The notes below the pieces were generated by a model. It was given only the letters and a program-made list of their open reading frames with translations, had not been told where the DNA came from and did not search any database. From contig QZFT01000045.1 of assembly GCA_003600225.1 (NCBI GenBank), positions 1 to 64,000 of the forward strand: DNA of 64,000 nucleotides. The letters are read 5' to 3'. Positions 37,737-45,891 of the stretch are shown here, one piece after another. The translations under genes and the position numbers were made by a program. Source of the DNA: Pseudonocardiaceae bacterium YIM PH 21723. Its GTDB lineage: Bacteria > Actinomycetota > Actinomycetes > Mycobacteriales > Pseudonocardiaceae. Within the stretch, counting starts at the first letter, position 1. The number at the start of each line of letters is the position of its first letter.

Positions 37737-39338
37737 ATGCCGGACAGGCGCGTGCAGGTATTGGTGGTCGGCGCGGGCTATGCGGGATTGTCGGCCGCGC
37801 TCTGCCTTTCCTGGCGTGGAGTCGATGTTCTGTTGGTGGAGCGTCACGCCGGGGAATCCGTCCATCCCAAAGCCTGGGGGCTGTCGGCACGGGCGATGGA
37901 ACTTCTTCGTGCGGTTCCCGGCGTCGAGAAGGCGCTCCGCGAACAGGCGCTGACCGGACCGCGGAGCACGAACATCGCGTTCGCCGGCAGCCTTGTCGAC
38001 CCTGAACCGAGGATCATCTTCCAGCGCGGCCCGGAACATCGGCGGCGGTTGGCCGAGATCACCCCGGTATCGGAGGTCTCGCTGCCGCAGGCGCAGATCG
38101 AGCGTCTCCTGCAGGACCTCGCCCGCGAGCACGGTGCTCAGTTGAGCTTCAACACGGAGCTGGTGTCCTTCGAGCAGGACGACACCGGTGTACGCGCGCA
38201 CCTGCGAAACCGGGGCGACGGCACTGAACAGGTCGTACTGGCCGATTACCTGGTCGCGGCCGATGGCCATGACAGCCCGGTCCGGGCGGCGTTGAACATC
38301 GCCACCACGGGCGCCGGGGCGTTGCAGTACACCCACGCCGCGGTGTTCGACGCCGATCTGCGCGAGCACCTCGATGCCACGGAACTGCGCGTGTGGACCA
38401 TCGTCAACGATGCGTTCAACGGGACGTTCCTCAGCGGACCGGGTGCTGCCGGGCACACGGCGGCGATCTACTACGACCCCGCTCAGGGTGAGAACATCCC
38501 CGACGCGTCGGATGAGCGCTGCGTGGAACTCATCCGATCGGCCACCGGCATCCCCGAACTCGAGGTGGCGCTGCGTGGGCGCGTCACCTTCAGCATCAAC
38601 CACACGATCGCCGATCGATTCAGCGCGGCGCGGGTCTTCCTGATCGGCGACGCGGCCCACACCATGCCCCCGACCGGTGGCCAGGGAGGCTCGACCGCGG
38701 CCATCGACGGCTTCGACATCGCCTGGCGCCTCGCGTTGATCCTGAAGGGGGTGGCCGGCGCTGAACTGGCGGACACCTACGATCAGGAGCGGCGCCCCGT
38801 CGGTACGAAGATCGCCAACCAGCACCTCGCGGGGATGGAACGGATCCTGAAACCCGAGCAGCGCGTGGGCCTGGAGACACCGGTCGACCCCATCACGCTG
38901 ATGTACGGATACCGCTATCAGTCGCAGGCCATCGTGGGAGCGGGTCCCGGCGCGGACCTGCTGGAAGACCCCCGTGAACCATCAGGTGCACCTGGCAGCC
39001 GCGCACCCCACGTGCCGCTGCTCAGGTCGGGGAAGCAGATCTCGACACTGGATCTCTTCGGCACGGCCTTCGTGCTGATCGCCGGCAGTGATGGTGCCGA
39101 CTGGACTACGGCGACCATCGATGCGGCCAGGGAACTCGGTGTTGAGGTCGACACCTATGAGCTTGACCGCGAGGTCAGCGACCCCACGGAAAGCTGGTAT
39201 CAGCGCTACGGGGTGACACGCTCCGGCGCCGTGCTGATCCGCCCCGATGGCCACATCGCCTGGCGGGCGAGCACGACGGCCTCGGACCTGACCATCGGAC
39301 AGGTGCTGTCGCAGATCCTGCACCGGCCGCACTCATGA
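37737..39338 (+). CDS. FAD-dependent aromatic monooxygenase (PheA/TfdB type)
   Basis: The 533-residue group A flavoprotein hydroxylase has GAGYAGL, the DG region AADGHDSPVR and the second FAD motif GDAAHTMPPTGGQGG, plus a thioredoxin-like C-terminal region. The ATG at 37737 follows AGGAG at 37724-37728, 8 bases upstream. It resembles polyketide and phenol hydroxylases. It lies between the divergent NACHT gene and the XRE-ImmA-MAB_1171c cassette on the same strand. Its relation to these is unclear. Confidence 0.92.
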   Translation: MPDRRVQVLVVGAGYAGLSAALCLSWRGVDVLLVERHAGESVHPKAWGLSARAMELLRAVPGVEKALREQALTGPRSTNIAFAGSLVDPEPRIIFQRGPEHRRRLAEITPVSEVSLPQAQIERLLQDLAREHGAQLSFNTELVSFEQDDTGVRAHLRNRGDGTEQVVLADYLVAADGHDSPVRAALNIATTGAGALQYTHAAVFDADLREHLDATELRVWTIVNDAFNGTFLSGPGAAGHTAAIYYDPAQGENIPDASDERCVELIRSATGIPELEVALRGRVTFSINHTIADRFSAARVFLIGDAAHTMPPTGGQGGSTAAIDGFDIAWRLALILKGVAGAELADTYDQERRPVGTKIANQHLAGMERILKPEQRVGLETPVDPITLMYGYRYQSQAIVGAGPGADLLEDPREPSGAPGSRAPHVPLLRSGKQISTLDLFGTAFVLIAGSDGADWTTATIDAARELGVEVDTYELDREVSDPTESWYQRYGVTRSGAVLIRPDGHIAWRASTTASDLTIGQVLSQILHRPHS

Positions 39339-39405
39339 CCCGCTGGTGACACAGTCGTCTAGCATGGTTGCCAAGGTGCGTACTCCAGTATTCGGAGGGG
39401 GAGTG

Positions 39406-39846
39406 GTGGAGCATCCCGCGGAACCTCTGGCCAGCACATTGGCGGAGAAGGTCGATCAACAGCTGAGGCAGAAGTACGCGGATGTCGCCATGCCCGGCAA
39501 TCGCAAGGTCGCTGCGGACATCGAGCGGCAGACCGGCCGGCGCCTCTCCGGCGCCTACATCGCGCAGCTGCGCAACGGTACCCAGACGAATCCGACCAGT
39601 CACACGCTGCAGATTCTCGCTGACTTCTTCGGTGTGCATCCGGGCTACTTCGCCGCGGTCACCCCCGCACCCGGAGACGGGTCGTACGGTGCCGCTCGTG
39701 AAGCGATCGTGGACGGCACGGTGCAGGCCATCAACGCCAGGCTGATGGATGCGTCGGTGGAGACCCGGCGCGCGGCTCTCGCGGCTGTCGAGTTCGTTCT
39801 TCAACACGACGAGCGCCATCGGCAGGGTGAGCAGCGGCGACCATGA
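39406..39846 (+). CDS. XRE-family helix-turn-helix regulator
   Basis: From the GTG at 39406 (GGAGGGG 5 bases upstream) the protein has 146 residues; an ATG at 39364 is possible. It has an XRE domain (VAADIERQTGRRLSGAYIAQ, then FFGVHPGYF) and a helical C-terminus. It stands upstream of an ImmA/IrrE protease gene on the same strand. In that pairing the protease usually cleaves the regulator or another repressor. Confidence 0.88.
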   Translation: MEHPAEPLASTLAEKVDQQLRQKYADVAMPGNRKVAADIERQTGRRLSGAYIAQLRNGTQTNPTSHTLQILADFFGVHPGYFAAVTPAPGDGSYGAAREAIVDGTVQAINARLMDASVETRRAALAAVEFVLQHDERHRQGEQRRP

Positions 39847-39924
39847 TCGCATCCCGCCGGCCTGTGGTGTGAGAGTATGTATTGTCGGTGTCGGTTTCCG
39901 GCGGGTCGCGCACTGGAGCATTCG

Positions 39925-40458
39925 ATGAATCAGATCGGCAGGCTGGAAATGCGTCGGCGACGCAAGGAGTGCCTGCGAATGCTTCGCGAGATCGGAGTGG
40001 TTCGCCCGTTCAGCATCGAGCGATTCTGTGATCGGCTCGAGGACCTGAGAGGCAGGCCGCTGCAGTTGCATCCACGGCCCGTGGAATTGGCGGCATTGCC
40101 CTGCGGTCTTTATATCCGGACCACTGAGGTCGATCACATCTTCTATGACCCTGACACATCGCACATGCACCAGGAGCATGTGATCCTGCACGAGCTCGGG
40201 CACATGCTGTTCGACCACAGCCTGGATCAGCCGCTGGATTCCTTGTTGAACGGGCATCTCGCGAATGCGCAGGATTTCGGCGGATCGCCACAGCAGGCCG
40301 GTATCGCAACCGGCTACAGCGATGATCAGGAGCGAGCGGCGGAGGTATTCGCCACGGTCGTGTTGGAGACCGCCGACAGGACGCCGGACCAGCTTCCTCC
40401 CCATGATTTCGTGACAAGGCTGGCTCGAAACCTCGGCGCGCCGGTTCTGGGACCCTGA
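39925..40458 (+). CDS. ImmA/IrrE-family metallo-endopeptidase
   Basis: The 177-residue protein has the zinc motif HELGH (89-93) and a downstream Glu in QERAAEVFA. It is similar in size to ImmA-type anti-repressor proteases. The ATG at 39925 has GGAG upstream. Position between an XRE gene and an MAB_1171c membrane gene defines a recurrent actinobacterial cassette. It probably inactivates the XRE protein on a signal. Confidence 0.92.
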   Translation: MNQIGRLEMRRRRKECLRMLREIGVVRPFSIERFCDRLEDLRGRPLQLHPRPVELAALPCGLYIRTTEVDHIFYDPDTSHMHQEHVILHELGHMLFDHSLDQPLDSLLNGHLANAQDFGGSPQQAGIATGYSDDQERAAEVFATVVLETADRTPDQLPPHDFVTRLARNLGAPVLGP

Positions 40459-40461
40459 TCT

Positions 40462-41631
40462 ATGGCCACGGCGACGACCATCGCTACTCTTCTCGCCTTC
40501 GCCATTTCCTGGGCGGTCGTTCTCACCCGATTGCCTGCCGCGATTCGCGACCGGCACCAACGACTTCCCGTCGCCGGTGTGCTGGCGTTCACCGCACTGA
40601 GCACGATCAACCAACCTTGGGCGAGACGGGCACTCGACGGACTCAGCCCGCACCTGTCCGACCACCTCATCGTCTCGGCCGCCATCAGCTTCACCACGGT
40701 GCTGTTGGCTCTTGTCGCGCGGGCTTACCAGAACACCAGCCGCCTTATCTATCTGCCAGGGGCGCTCATACTGGCGATTCTGACGGTGATCTATGTGGCA
40801 TACGGTCCGTCGGCGCAGGAACCGTTCGCACCGCAACCGGCAATGTCACAACCGATGGTCTTGTACCTGCTGATCGACCTCGGCTATGTGGCCTTGGTGT
40901 GTCTTATCTGCTCCGTGCTTTTCTGGATCCATTTGCCGAAGACCCGGGGAATGGGCTGGATTCGTCCAGGAATGACCCTGCTTGCTTTGGGTGTCACCGC
41001 GTCCGTGCTGAGTGGAATCCTGGTGAGCTTCCGGCTTGTCTTCGGTAATGGAACGCTGCACCTGGTGCAGGTCATGCTCGCCAATATGGCGTTGGTGATG
41101 CTGGTATTGGGCCTGTCCGTCATGAGCCTGGTTCCGGTTCAACGCGCCTTGACTCATTGGTGGGAGGTCCAGCGCCTGTATCCACTGTGGTACCGGCTCT
41201 GTCAGTCCGCACCGCATGTCACGCTCGACCGGCCCAGGCATCGACTGTACGAGCTCGTACGCGCTGGGGACGTCACCTGGCGGCTCCGGCGTCAGATCGT
41301 CGAGATTCGAGACGCACTCAACTGGCTGCGCGGTTATGTATCACAGGATGTCCTGCACGCCGCCGGCGATTACGCGGGCCAGATCGCGCGGCCGCATGAA
41401 CGCCAGGCCGTTGCGACGGCCTGCTGGGTCGCTGTGGCCCTCGAAGCCCAACGGGCAGGCATCCCCCGCGATCACACTCCAGCGCCGCTGCCGGCGGACC
41501 AGCTCCCCATCAGCCGCGACGCCTCGGACCTGGACTTCGAGGTTCCGTGGATGCGTGAGCTCTCGCGGGCCCGCCGCCTGCCCGGTGTGGCGCGTTTCCC
41601 GGAGCTGTCGGCCACTCCGTCGACGACCTAG
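40462..41631 (+). CDS. MAB_1171c-family putative membrane transporter
   Basis: The 389-residue protein has seven or so hydrophobic helices in residues 5-230, then a cytosolic region of about 160 residues (WEVQRLYPLWYRL, RLYELVRAG, VEIRDALNWLRGY) that marks this family. The start is 3 bp after the protease stop, so the genes are translationally linked. The family is annotated as a putative transporter, but the cytosolic tail next to XRE and ImmA genes would also suit a membrane signal receiver. Confidence 0.9.
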   Translation: MATATTIATLLAFAISWAVVLTRLPAAIRDRHQRLPVAGVLAFTALSTINQPWARRALDGLSPHLSDHLIVSAAISFTTVLLALVARAYQNTSRLIYLPGALILAILTVIYVAYGPSAQEPFAPQPAMSQPMVLYLLIDLGYVALVCLICSVLFWIHLPKTRGMGWIRPGMTLLALGVTASVLSGILVSFRLVFGNGTLHLVQVMLANMALVMLVLGLSVMSLVPVQRALTHWWEVQRLYPLWYRLCQSAPHVTLDRPRHRLYELVRAGDVTWRLRRQIVEIRDALNWLRGYVSQDVLHAAGDYAGQIARPHERQAVATACWVAVALEAQRAGIPRDHTPAPLPADQLPISRDASDLDFEVPWMRELSRARRLPGVARFPELSATPSTT

Positions 41632-41950
41632 GTCGCACCAGGGACGGACACTGGTTTCTGGTCCTCCGCCATAGCGCCGCCAGGTGTATACTCTAGTTGA
41701 CACTGCGTCGATGAAAGCCTAGAGTTTTCGTCGGATCGAGTATTAAAGTATACAGTTGCCGCCGGTTGATTCCGGATCGACTGTTGTCCTGCGGTGCCGA
41801 TGCGCACGAGGCTGTTGGCCGGTTCGAGAATGCTTACTGGGGGTATTCCTCGACTTGGCCGGTAGCCCTTCGTGTTTCGGTGCGGTGGATCGCGTCTTGC
41901 TATTCACCGTCCCTGCTGTCGACCCGGTGGCCTTCTCCCGCCAATGACAA

Positions 41951-41983
41951 ACGACCTGTCGATGACAATCATCGACAGGCCGT
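41951..41983 (-). terminator. Hairpin downstream of the tRNA-Val remnant
   Basis: CCTGTCGATGA (41955-41965) pairs perfectly with 41969-41979 around a CAA loop, and three more base pairs follow after one mismatch. On the - strand it lies 13 bp beyond the tRNA-like fragment, as a tRNA terminator would. The rest of the gap 41632-42223 shows two GTATAC sites, ACTCTAG/CTAGAGT arms at 41690-41725 and no convincing gene. Confidence 0.7.
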
Positions 41984-41995
41984 GTGCAGCAGGTC

Positions 41996-42038
41996 GTGCG
42001 CGATACTGGGTTGGAACCAGTGACTTCTTCGGTGTGAG
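41996..42038 (-). pseudogene. 3' remnant of a tRNA-Val(CAC)-like gene, possible attachment site
   Basis: Reverse-strand sequence gives an anticodon-loop start (TCACAC), CGAAG, a variable stretch, then a 5-bp T stem with 7-base loop (ACTGG-TTCCAAC-CCAGT, 42005-42021) and ATCGCGC. This follows the 3' half of actinobacterial tRNA-Val(CAC) as I recall it. The 5' half is missing, and the loop departs from TTCRA. Integrative elements duplicate exactly such 3' tRNA segments. Confidence 0.6.
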
Positions 42039-42223
42039 CTATGAACGGCAGTTCGCTCTGACCTGCATAAATAGGATTTCCGCAGGTCGGGGCGGGTTGG
42101 TTCGGAGTCGTTGAGTGCAGTTCGGAACCGTTCAACGCGCCCGCTTGCTCGATTTCGGCACGTCGGCCGTAGCGGCCCAGCCTGTCATGGTGATGATCTG
42201 GTCAGCACGGATGGCAGACGTGC

Positions 42224-42799
42224 TCAGAGCAGCAGTCGAAGCTCGTTCACGAGCGACTCGGTGGACAGGGTGTTGGCTCTGAGCACGGTCTGCGAGATGA
42301 ACGTTCCCTGACTCAGCGCGATCAGTGCCCAAGCCCGGTCGGGGCCGATCTCCTCGTCGGGCCGAAGGCGCTGGAGCAGGACCAGCAGGAGCTCGTGCAG
42401 TTCGGCGATGCCCTGCTGCTGCGCCTCTCTGATCCGGGGAGCCCGCATCGCCTCGGCCCAGAACTGCACGAGCAATGACGTGGCGTTCTCGGTGTTCAGC
42501 GAGGTGATCATCTCCCGGTGGATCAGGTCGATGATCTCCGGGATCTGCAGCGGGGGCTCCAGCTTGGCGGCGTCGCGCAGGGCCTGGTGAACCGGGTGCA
42601 TCGCCGAACCCATCAACGCGTCGAAGATGGCCTGTTTGCTGGGGAAGTACCGGTAGACAGCGCCTGCGGACAAGCCGGCCTCGGTGAAGATGTCCGGCAT
42701 CGACGTGGCGTGGAAACCGTCGCGGGCGAAGCACACCGCCGCCGCGTCGAGGATCTGCCTGCGGCGGGTGTCGAGGTACTCCTGGCTCACACGGGGCAT
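42224..42799 (-). CDS. TetR-family regulator
   Basis: The 191-residue protein has a TetR helix-turn-helix (FHATSMPDIFTEAGLSAGAV, YRYFPSKQAIF) and a helical ligand domain. It is divergent from a flavin monooxygenase gene; a palindrome AAAAGAATG-AA-CATTCGTTTT in the gap is its probable operator. A deleted SDR gene lies just behind that operator, so the original target may have been lost. Confidence 0.92.
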   Translation of the reverse strand: MPRVSQEYLDTRRRQILDAAAVCFARDGFHATSMPDIFTEAGLSAGAVYRYFPSKQAIFDALMGSAMHPVHQALRDAAKLEPPLQIPEIIDLIHREMITSLNTENATSLLVQFWAEAMRAPRIREAQQQGIAELHELLLVLLQRLRPDEEIGPDRAWALIALSQGTFISQTVLRANTLSTESLVNELRLLL

Positions 42800-42844
42800 A
42801 CCGGACTGTAACTCCTTGACTCGCCACCGTAGTGCTCGCTAGCT

Positions 42845-42867
42845 TAAAAGAATGAACATTCGTTTTT
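42845..42867. promoter_or_regulatory. TetR operator palindrome
   Basis: GAATG-AA-CATTC (42850-42861) is flanked by A and T runs, forming a near-palindrome 45 bp upstream of the TetR start and overlapping the likely divergent promoter. Confidence 0.65.
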
Positions 42868-42884
42868 GATGGATGAGGCGAGAT

Positions 42885-42959
42885 GTGAGCAGCTTCCACC
42901 GCGAGGCGCGGGCGACCGGGCAGATCATCGCCCTCGACGGCGGCGTGACCTTCGCCTGA
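42885..42959 (+). pseudogene. C-terminal tail of a deleted SDR
   Basis: The last 24 codons translate to a peptide ending ATGQIIALDGGVTFA then stop, the standard C-terminus of classical SDRs. The rest of the gene is missing and the tail joins directly to the TetR operator/promoter region. It lies 20 bp upstream of the flavin monooxygenase start. Confidence 0.8.
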
Positions 42960-42979
42960 GCACAGAAAAGGGAGAAACC

Positions 42980-44053
42980 GTGACCACACGCATTCTCATC
43001 ATCGGAGCAGGACTGACCGGACTGGCACTGGCCAACGGGTTGCGCCACCGCGGCGTGGATCCGGTGGTCGTCGAACAGGCGCCGTTGATCACTGAGGCGG
43101 GCTGGGGGATCGGCCTCAGCGAACGGCACTGCGCCGCCCTGGACCGGCTCGGCCTCGCCGAGCGAAGCCAGTGGGGCGGCCACGAGATCACCCGGAACCT
43201 GATGTTCGACCTGCGCACCGGAGTGGTCGACAAGATCCGGACCGACGCGCAGGTGATGTTCAGCAGATCCGCTCTCCAGGCCGGCCTGTTGAACGGCGTC
43301 GCCGACCTGGTACGCACCGGGATCCGGCCCAGCTCCTTGGTCGATCACGGGGACCGGGTCGAGGTCGAGTTCGACGACGGCGGCCGGGAGAATTTCGACG
43401 CGGTGATCGGCACCGACGGTATCGACTCCTGGATCCGTCGACACGTGTTTCACGGACCGGAGGCCACCTACACCGGGATGGCCGTCCTGCGATTCCATGT
43501 ACCGACCCCGGATTCGCTGCGCACCATCAGCGCACTGGGCACCGGCGGCGACGGAGCGAGCCTGGGCTACCTGCTCATGCACGGCGGCAACACCCTGCAA
43601 GGCATGGTGTTCCTGCCCGGACCGGAGAACAACCGGCGGGACCACACCCCAGCGCAGCTCGCCGGACTGTTCCCCGGCATCACCGGACCGCTGGCGGTGC
43701 TGGCCGAGCAGATGCGGACCGATCCACCGAGCTACTACGTCAACATCAACCAGGCCGTGGTCGACACCTGGAGCAAAGGCCGGGTCGCCATCGCCGGCGA
43801 TGCGGCCCACGCCATGTCCCCGGTCCTGGGGCAAGGCGCCGGAGCGGGCTTCGAAGACGCCGCGATCCTCGCTGAACTACTCACCACCCCGGAACTGTCC
43901 CTGCCGCTGGCCCTCGCGAGCTTCGAACGGCTCCGCAAACCCGAAGCCCAATCAGTGCAACGGCTGGCCCACGCGACCGGCCAGGCGTTCGGCGCCGGGG
44001 CTCCGCCGAGCAAGATCTACGCACTGGATTCCACCAGGCCCGGAGGAGTGTAG
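42980..44053 (+). CDS. FAD-dependent monooxygenase
   Basis: The 357-residue group A flavoprotein starts MTTRILIIGAGLTGLALANG and has the second FAD motif GDAAHAMSPVLGQGAG. The GTG at 42980 has GGGAG 6 bases upstream. It is similar to small-molecule hydroxylases such as those for aromatic or polyketide substrates. It lies behind a TetR operator and an SDR remnant, so its control may be secondary. Confidence 0.92.
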   Translation: MTTRILIIGAGLTGLALANGLRHRGVDPVVVEQAPLITEAGWGIGLSERHCAALDRLGLAERSQWGGHEITRNLMFDLRTGVVDKIRTDAQVMFSRSALQAGLLNGVADLVRTGIRPSSLVDHGDRVEVEFDDGGRENFDAVIGTDGIDSWIRRHVFHGPEATYTGMAVLRFHVPTPDSLRTISALGTGGDGASLGYLLMHGGNTLQGMVFLPGPENNRRDHTPAQLAGLFPGITGPLAVLAEQMRTDPPSYYVNINQAVVDTWSKGRVAIAGDAAHAMSPVLGQGAGAGFEDAAILAELLTTPELSLPLALASFERLRKPEAQSVQRLAHATGQAFGAGAPPSKIYALDSTRPGGV

Positions 44054-44108
44054 AGGGAACGCGGCCCGTGGGTATCGAGATCGGGCATCGCACGACAGGA
44101 GCGGCATC

Positions 44109-44390
44109 GTGTTCACCGTGCTTCGCAATACGCCTGAGGTCAGCACCGAGGATTTCCGGCACTTCATGAACCACAGCTACGGCCCGATGCTGAGCTGGTC
44201 ACCTCATGGCGTCGGGTCCCTGCAAAAGTTCAGCGTTTCATCGGTCAGATCCCGAACTGCCCGGACCGGCGGCCTCGGCGTTCTGGAAGGCGGGCTTCAC
44301 CGACACTGCCTGGTCCAGATCGGGGGCGATCGTCAACGCGAGTTTCTGGATTCGCCGGTGGAGGCCATCGCCGATGACCACGGGCTGTGA
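44109..44390 (+). CDS. Short EthD-like protein, possibly truncated
   Basis: A GTG with AGGAG 7 bases upstream opens a 93-residue frame. Its first half (TPEVSTEDFRHFMNHSYGP) resembles EthD/Dabb-type proteins. The second half loses similarity and is rich in R, G and S, which suggests a frameshift or out-of-frame extension. It is in the same direction as the flavin monooxygenase, 55 bp downstream. It may be a decaying gene. Confidence 0.5.
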   Translation: MFTVLRNTPEVSTEDFRHFMNHSYGPMLSWSPHGVGSLQKFSVSSVRSRTARTGGLGVLEGGLHRHCLVQIGGDRQREFLDSPVEAIADDHGL

Positions 44391-44430
44391 TGAGCCGCGA
44401 CTGAGGTACGGGGCGGGACCCGCACTCTAT

Positions 44431-45057
44431 CTAGGCGTTCAGATCCAGCATGCGGCCCAGCCCGTAGTCGAATCGGGCGTCGTAGGGGTCCTCTGCCAGC
44501 AGGGGTAGTCCGAGCTTGGCCAGGGTCGGGTAGTGCCCGTTGGTGATCAGGTCCGCCGTGTCGGGTTCGAGTCGGGCGGGGGCGGTTTGTTCTTCCTGGG
44601 TGAGGCCGAGGGTGAAGTAGATCAGGCTCCAGCAGAGCCGGGCGGCGTCCGGTTCGCTGAAGCCGGCTCGCAGGAGCGCGGCGATGATGACTTCGGCGAC
44701 GCGCAGGGTGTTGCCGCCGCCGGCGAAGGTTCCGGCGACGAGCCTGCCGCCGTCGCGGTGGGCGAGCATGGCCGTCCGGTATCGGCCGACCACGACGCGC
44801 ACCCGGTCGATGGGCTCGGTGGGCAGGTCGTCGACCTGGACGGTGCCGATGATCGCGTCGGCCATCTTCTCGATGAGGCTGTTCTTGGTCTTGACGTACC
44901 AGCTGACCGAGTTCAGGTGCGCCCCGAGTGCGCGGGCGACTCCACGCAGGGACAGGCCTTCGAGGCCTTCCTGTTCGAGCGTGGTGAACGCCGCGGCGAT
45001 CACGTCATCCTGGGTCCAGCGCACCGGGGCGACCTTCCTGAAGAGCGGTCCGATCAT
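44431..45057 (-). CDS. TetR-family regulator (TetR C-terminal class)
   Basis: The 208-residue protein has a helix-turn-helix (LSLRGVARALGAHLNSVSWY, then VKTKNSLIEKMAD) and a C-terminal region like classical tetracycline repressors (LAHRDGGRLVAGTF, LIYFTLGLTQEEQ). It is the last gene of the monooxygenase-SDR-TetR unit. Two TTGGTC-N3-GACCAA dyads upstream of that unit are its probable operators. Confidence 0.92.
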   Translation of the reverse strand: MIGPLFRKVAPVRWTQDDVIAAAFTTLEQEGLEGLSLRGVARALGAHLNSVSWYVKTKNSLIEKMADAIIGTVQVDDLPTEPIDRVRVVVGRYRTAMLAHRDGGRLVAGTFAGGGNTLRVAEVIIAALLRAGFSEPDAARLCWSLIYFTLGLTQEEQTAPARLEPDTADLITNGHYPTLAKLGLPLLAEDPYDARFDYGLGRMLDLNA

Positions 45058-45075
45058 CGTAGAACGACTGCCGGG

Positions 45076-45891
45076 TCAGGCGCCGAAGGCGGCCTTGGAC
45101 ACCGGGTCCCACCGGCGCCACTCGTCCAGCCGGGACTGGTACTCCTTGGTGATCACTTCCAGAGGGCCTTGCCCGAAGAAGATCCGCAGCGGCGGTTCCT
45201 CGGCGTCGACGACGGCGAGGATCGCGTCCCGGGTGGCGCTGGGGTCTCCGCGCCGCGCGGCGGCACGCGCCATGGTGGCCCGGAAGGCGTCGTAGGCGGG
45301 CAAGTGTTCGGCGTGCACGGCGGACGAGCCGGACCAGTCGGTGGAGTAGCCGCCGGGTTCGATGAGGGTGACCTTGATGCCGAAGTCCTTCACCTCGGCG
45401 GCCAGGCTCGCGGTGAAACCTTCCAGCGCGTACTTCGACGCGTGGTAGATCCCCAGCGCGGGGAGCGAGAACACCCCGGCGATCGAGGACACCTGGATGA
45501 TGTGCCCGGATCCCTGTTCCCGCAGGTGCGGCAGTGCGGCCTGGGTGACCCACAGGGCGCCGAACAGGTTGACGTCCAGCTGGTCGCGGGCCTGTTGCTC
45601 GGTGACCTCCTCGATCATGCCGAACAGTCCGTAACCGGCGTTGTTGACCACGATGTCCAGCGCACCGTAGTGGTCGATCCCGTGCCGCACGGCCGCGACC
45701 ACGGCTTCGCGATCGGTGATGTCCAGCTGTAGCGGCAGGATCGCGGTTCCGTACCGGGCGACCAGATCGTCGAACGCGGACGCCGAGCGGCTGGTGGCGA
45801 CGACCCGGTCACCGCGTTGGAGGGCGGCTTCGGTCCAGTGCCGGCCGAATCCCTTGGACGCGCCGGTGATGAACCAGGTTCTCGTGGTCAT
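45076..45891 (-). CDS. Short-chain dehydrogenase/reductase
   Basis: The 271-residue SDR has GASKGFG, NNAG and catalytic YHASK. The family tail FFGQGPLEVITKEY is typical of actinobacterial SDRs of this size. Its ATG overlaps the TetX-like stop (ATGA). It is the middle gene of a three-gene unit and probably processes the same compound as the monooxygenase. Confidence 0.93.
   Translation of the reverse strand: MTTRTWFITGASKGFGRHWTEAALQRGDRVVATSRSASAFDDLVARYGTAILPLQLDITDREAVVAAVRHGIDHYGALDIVVNNAGYGLFGMIEEVTEQQARDQLDVNLFGALWVTQAALPHLREQGSGHIIQVSSIAGVFSLPALGIYHASKYALEGFTASLAAEVKDFGIKVTLIEPGGYSTDWSGSSAVHAEHLPAYDAFRATMARAAARRGDPSATRDAILAVVDAEEPPLRIFFGQGPLEVITKEYQSRLDEWRRWDPVSKAAFGA

Noticed and set aside
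41743-42135. A 130-codon frame containing TEEVTGSNPVS
   Set aside because: That phrase is the well-known false translation of tRNA 3' ends; the DNA is better read as a tRNA-Val remnant with hairpin.
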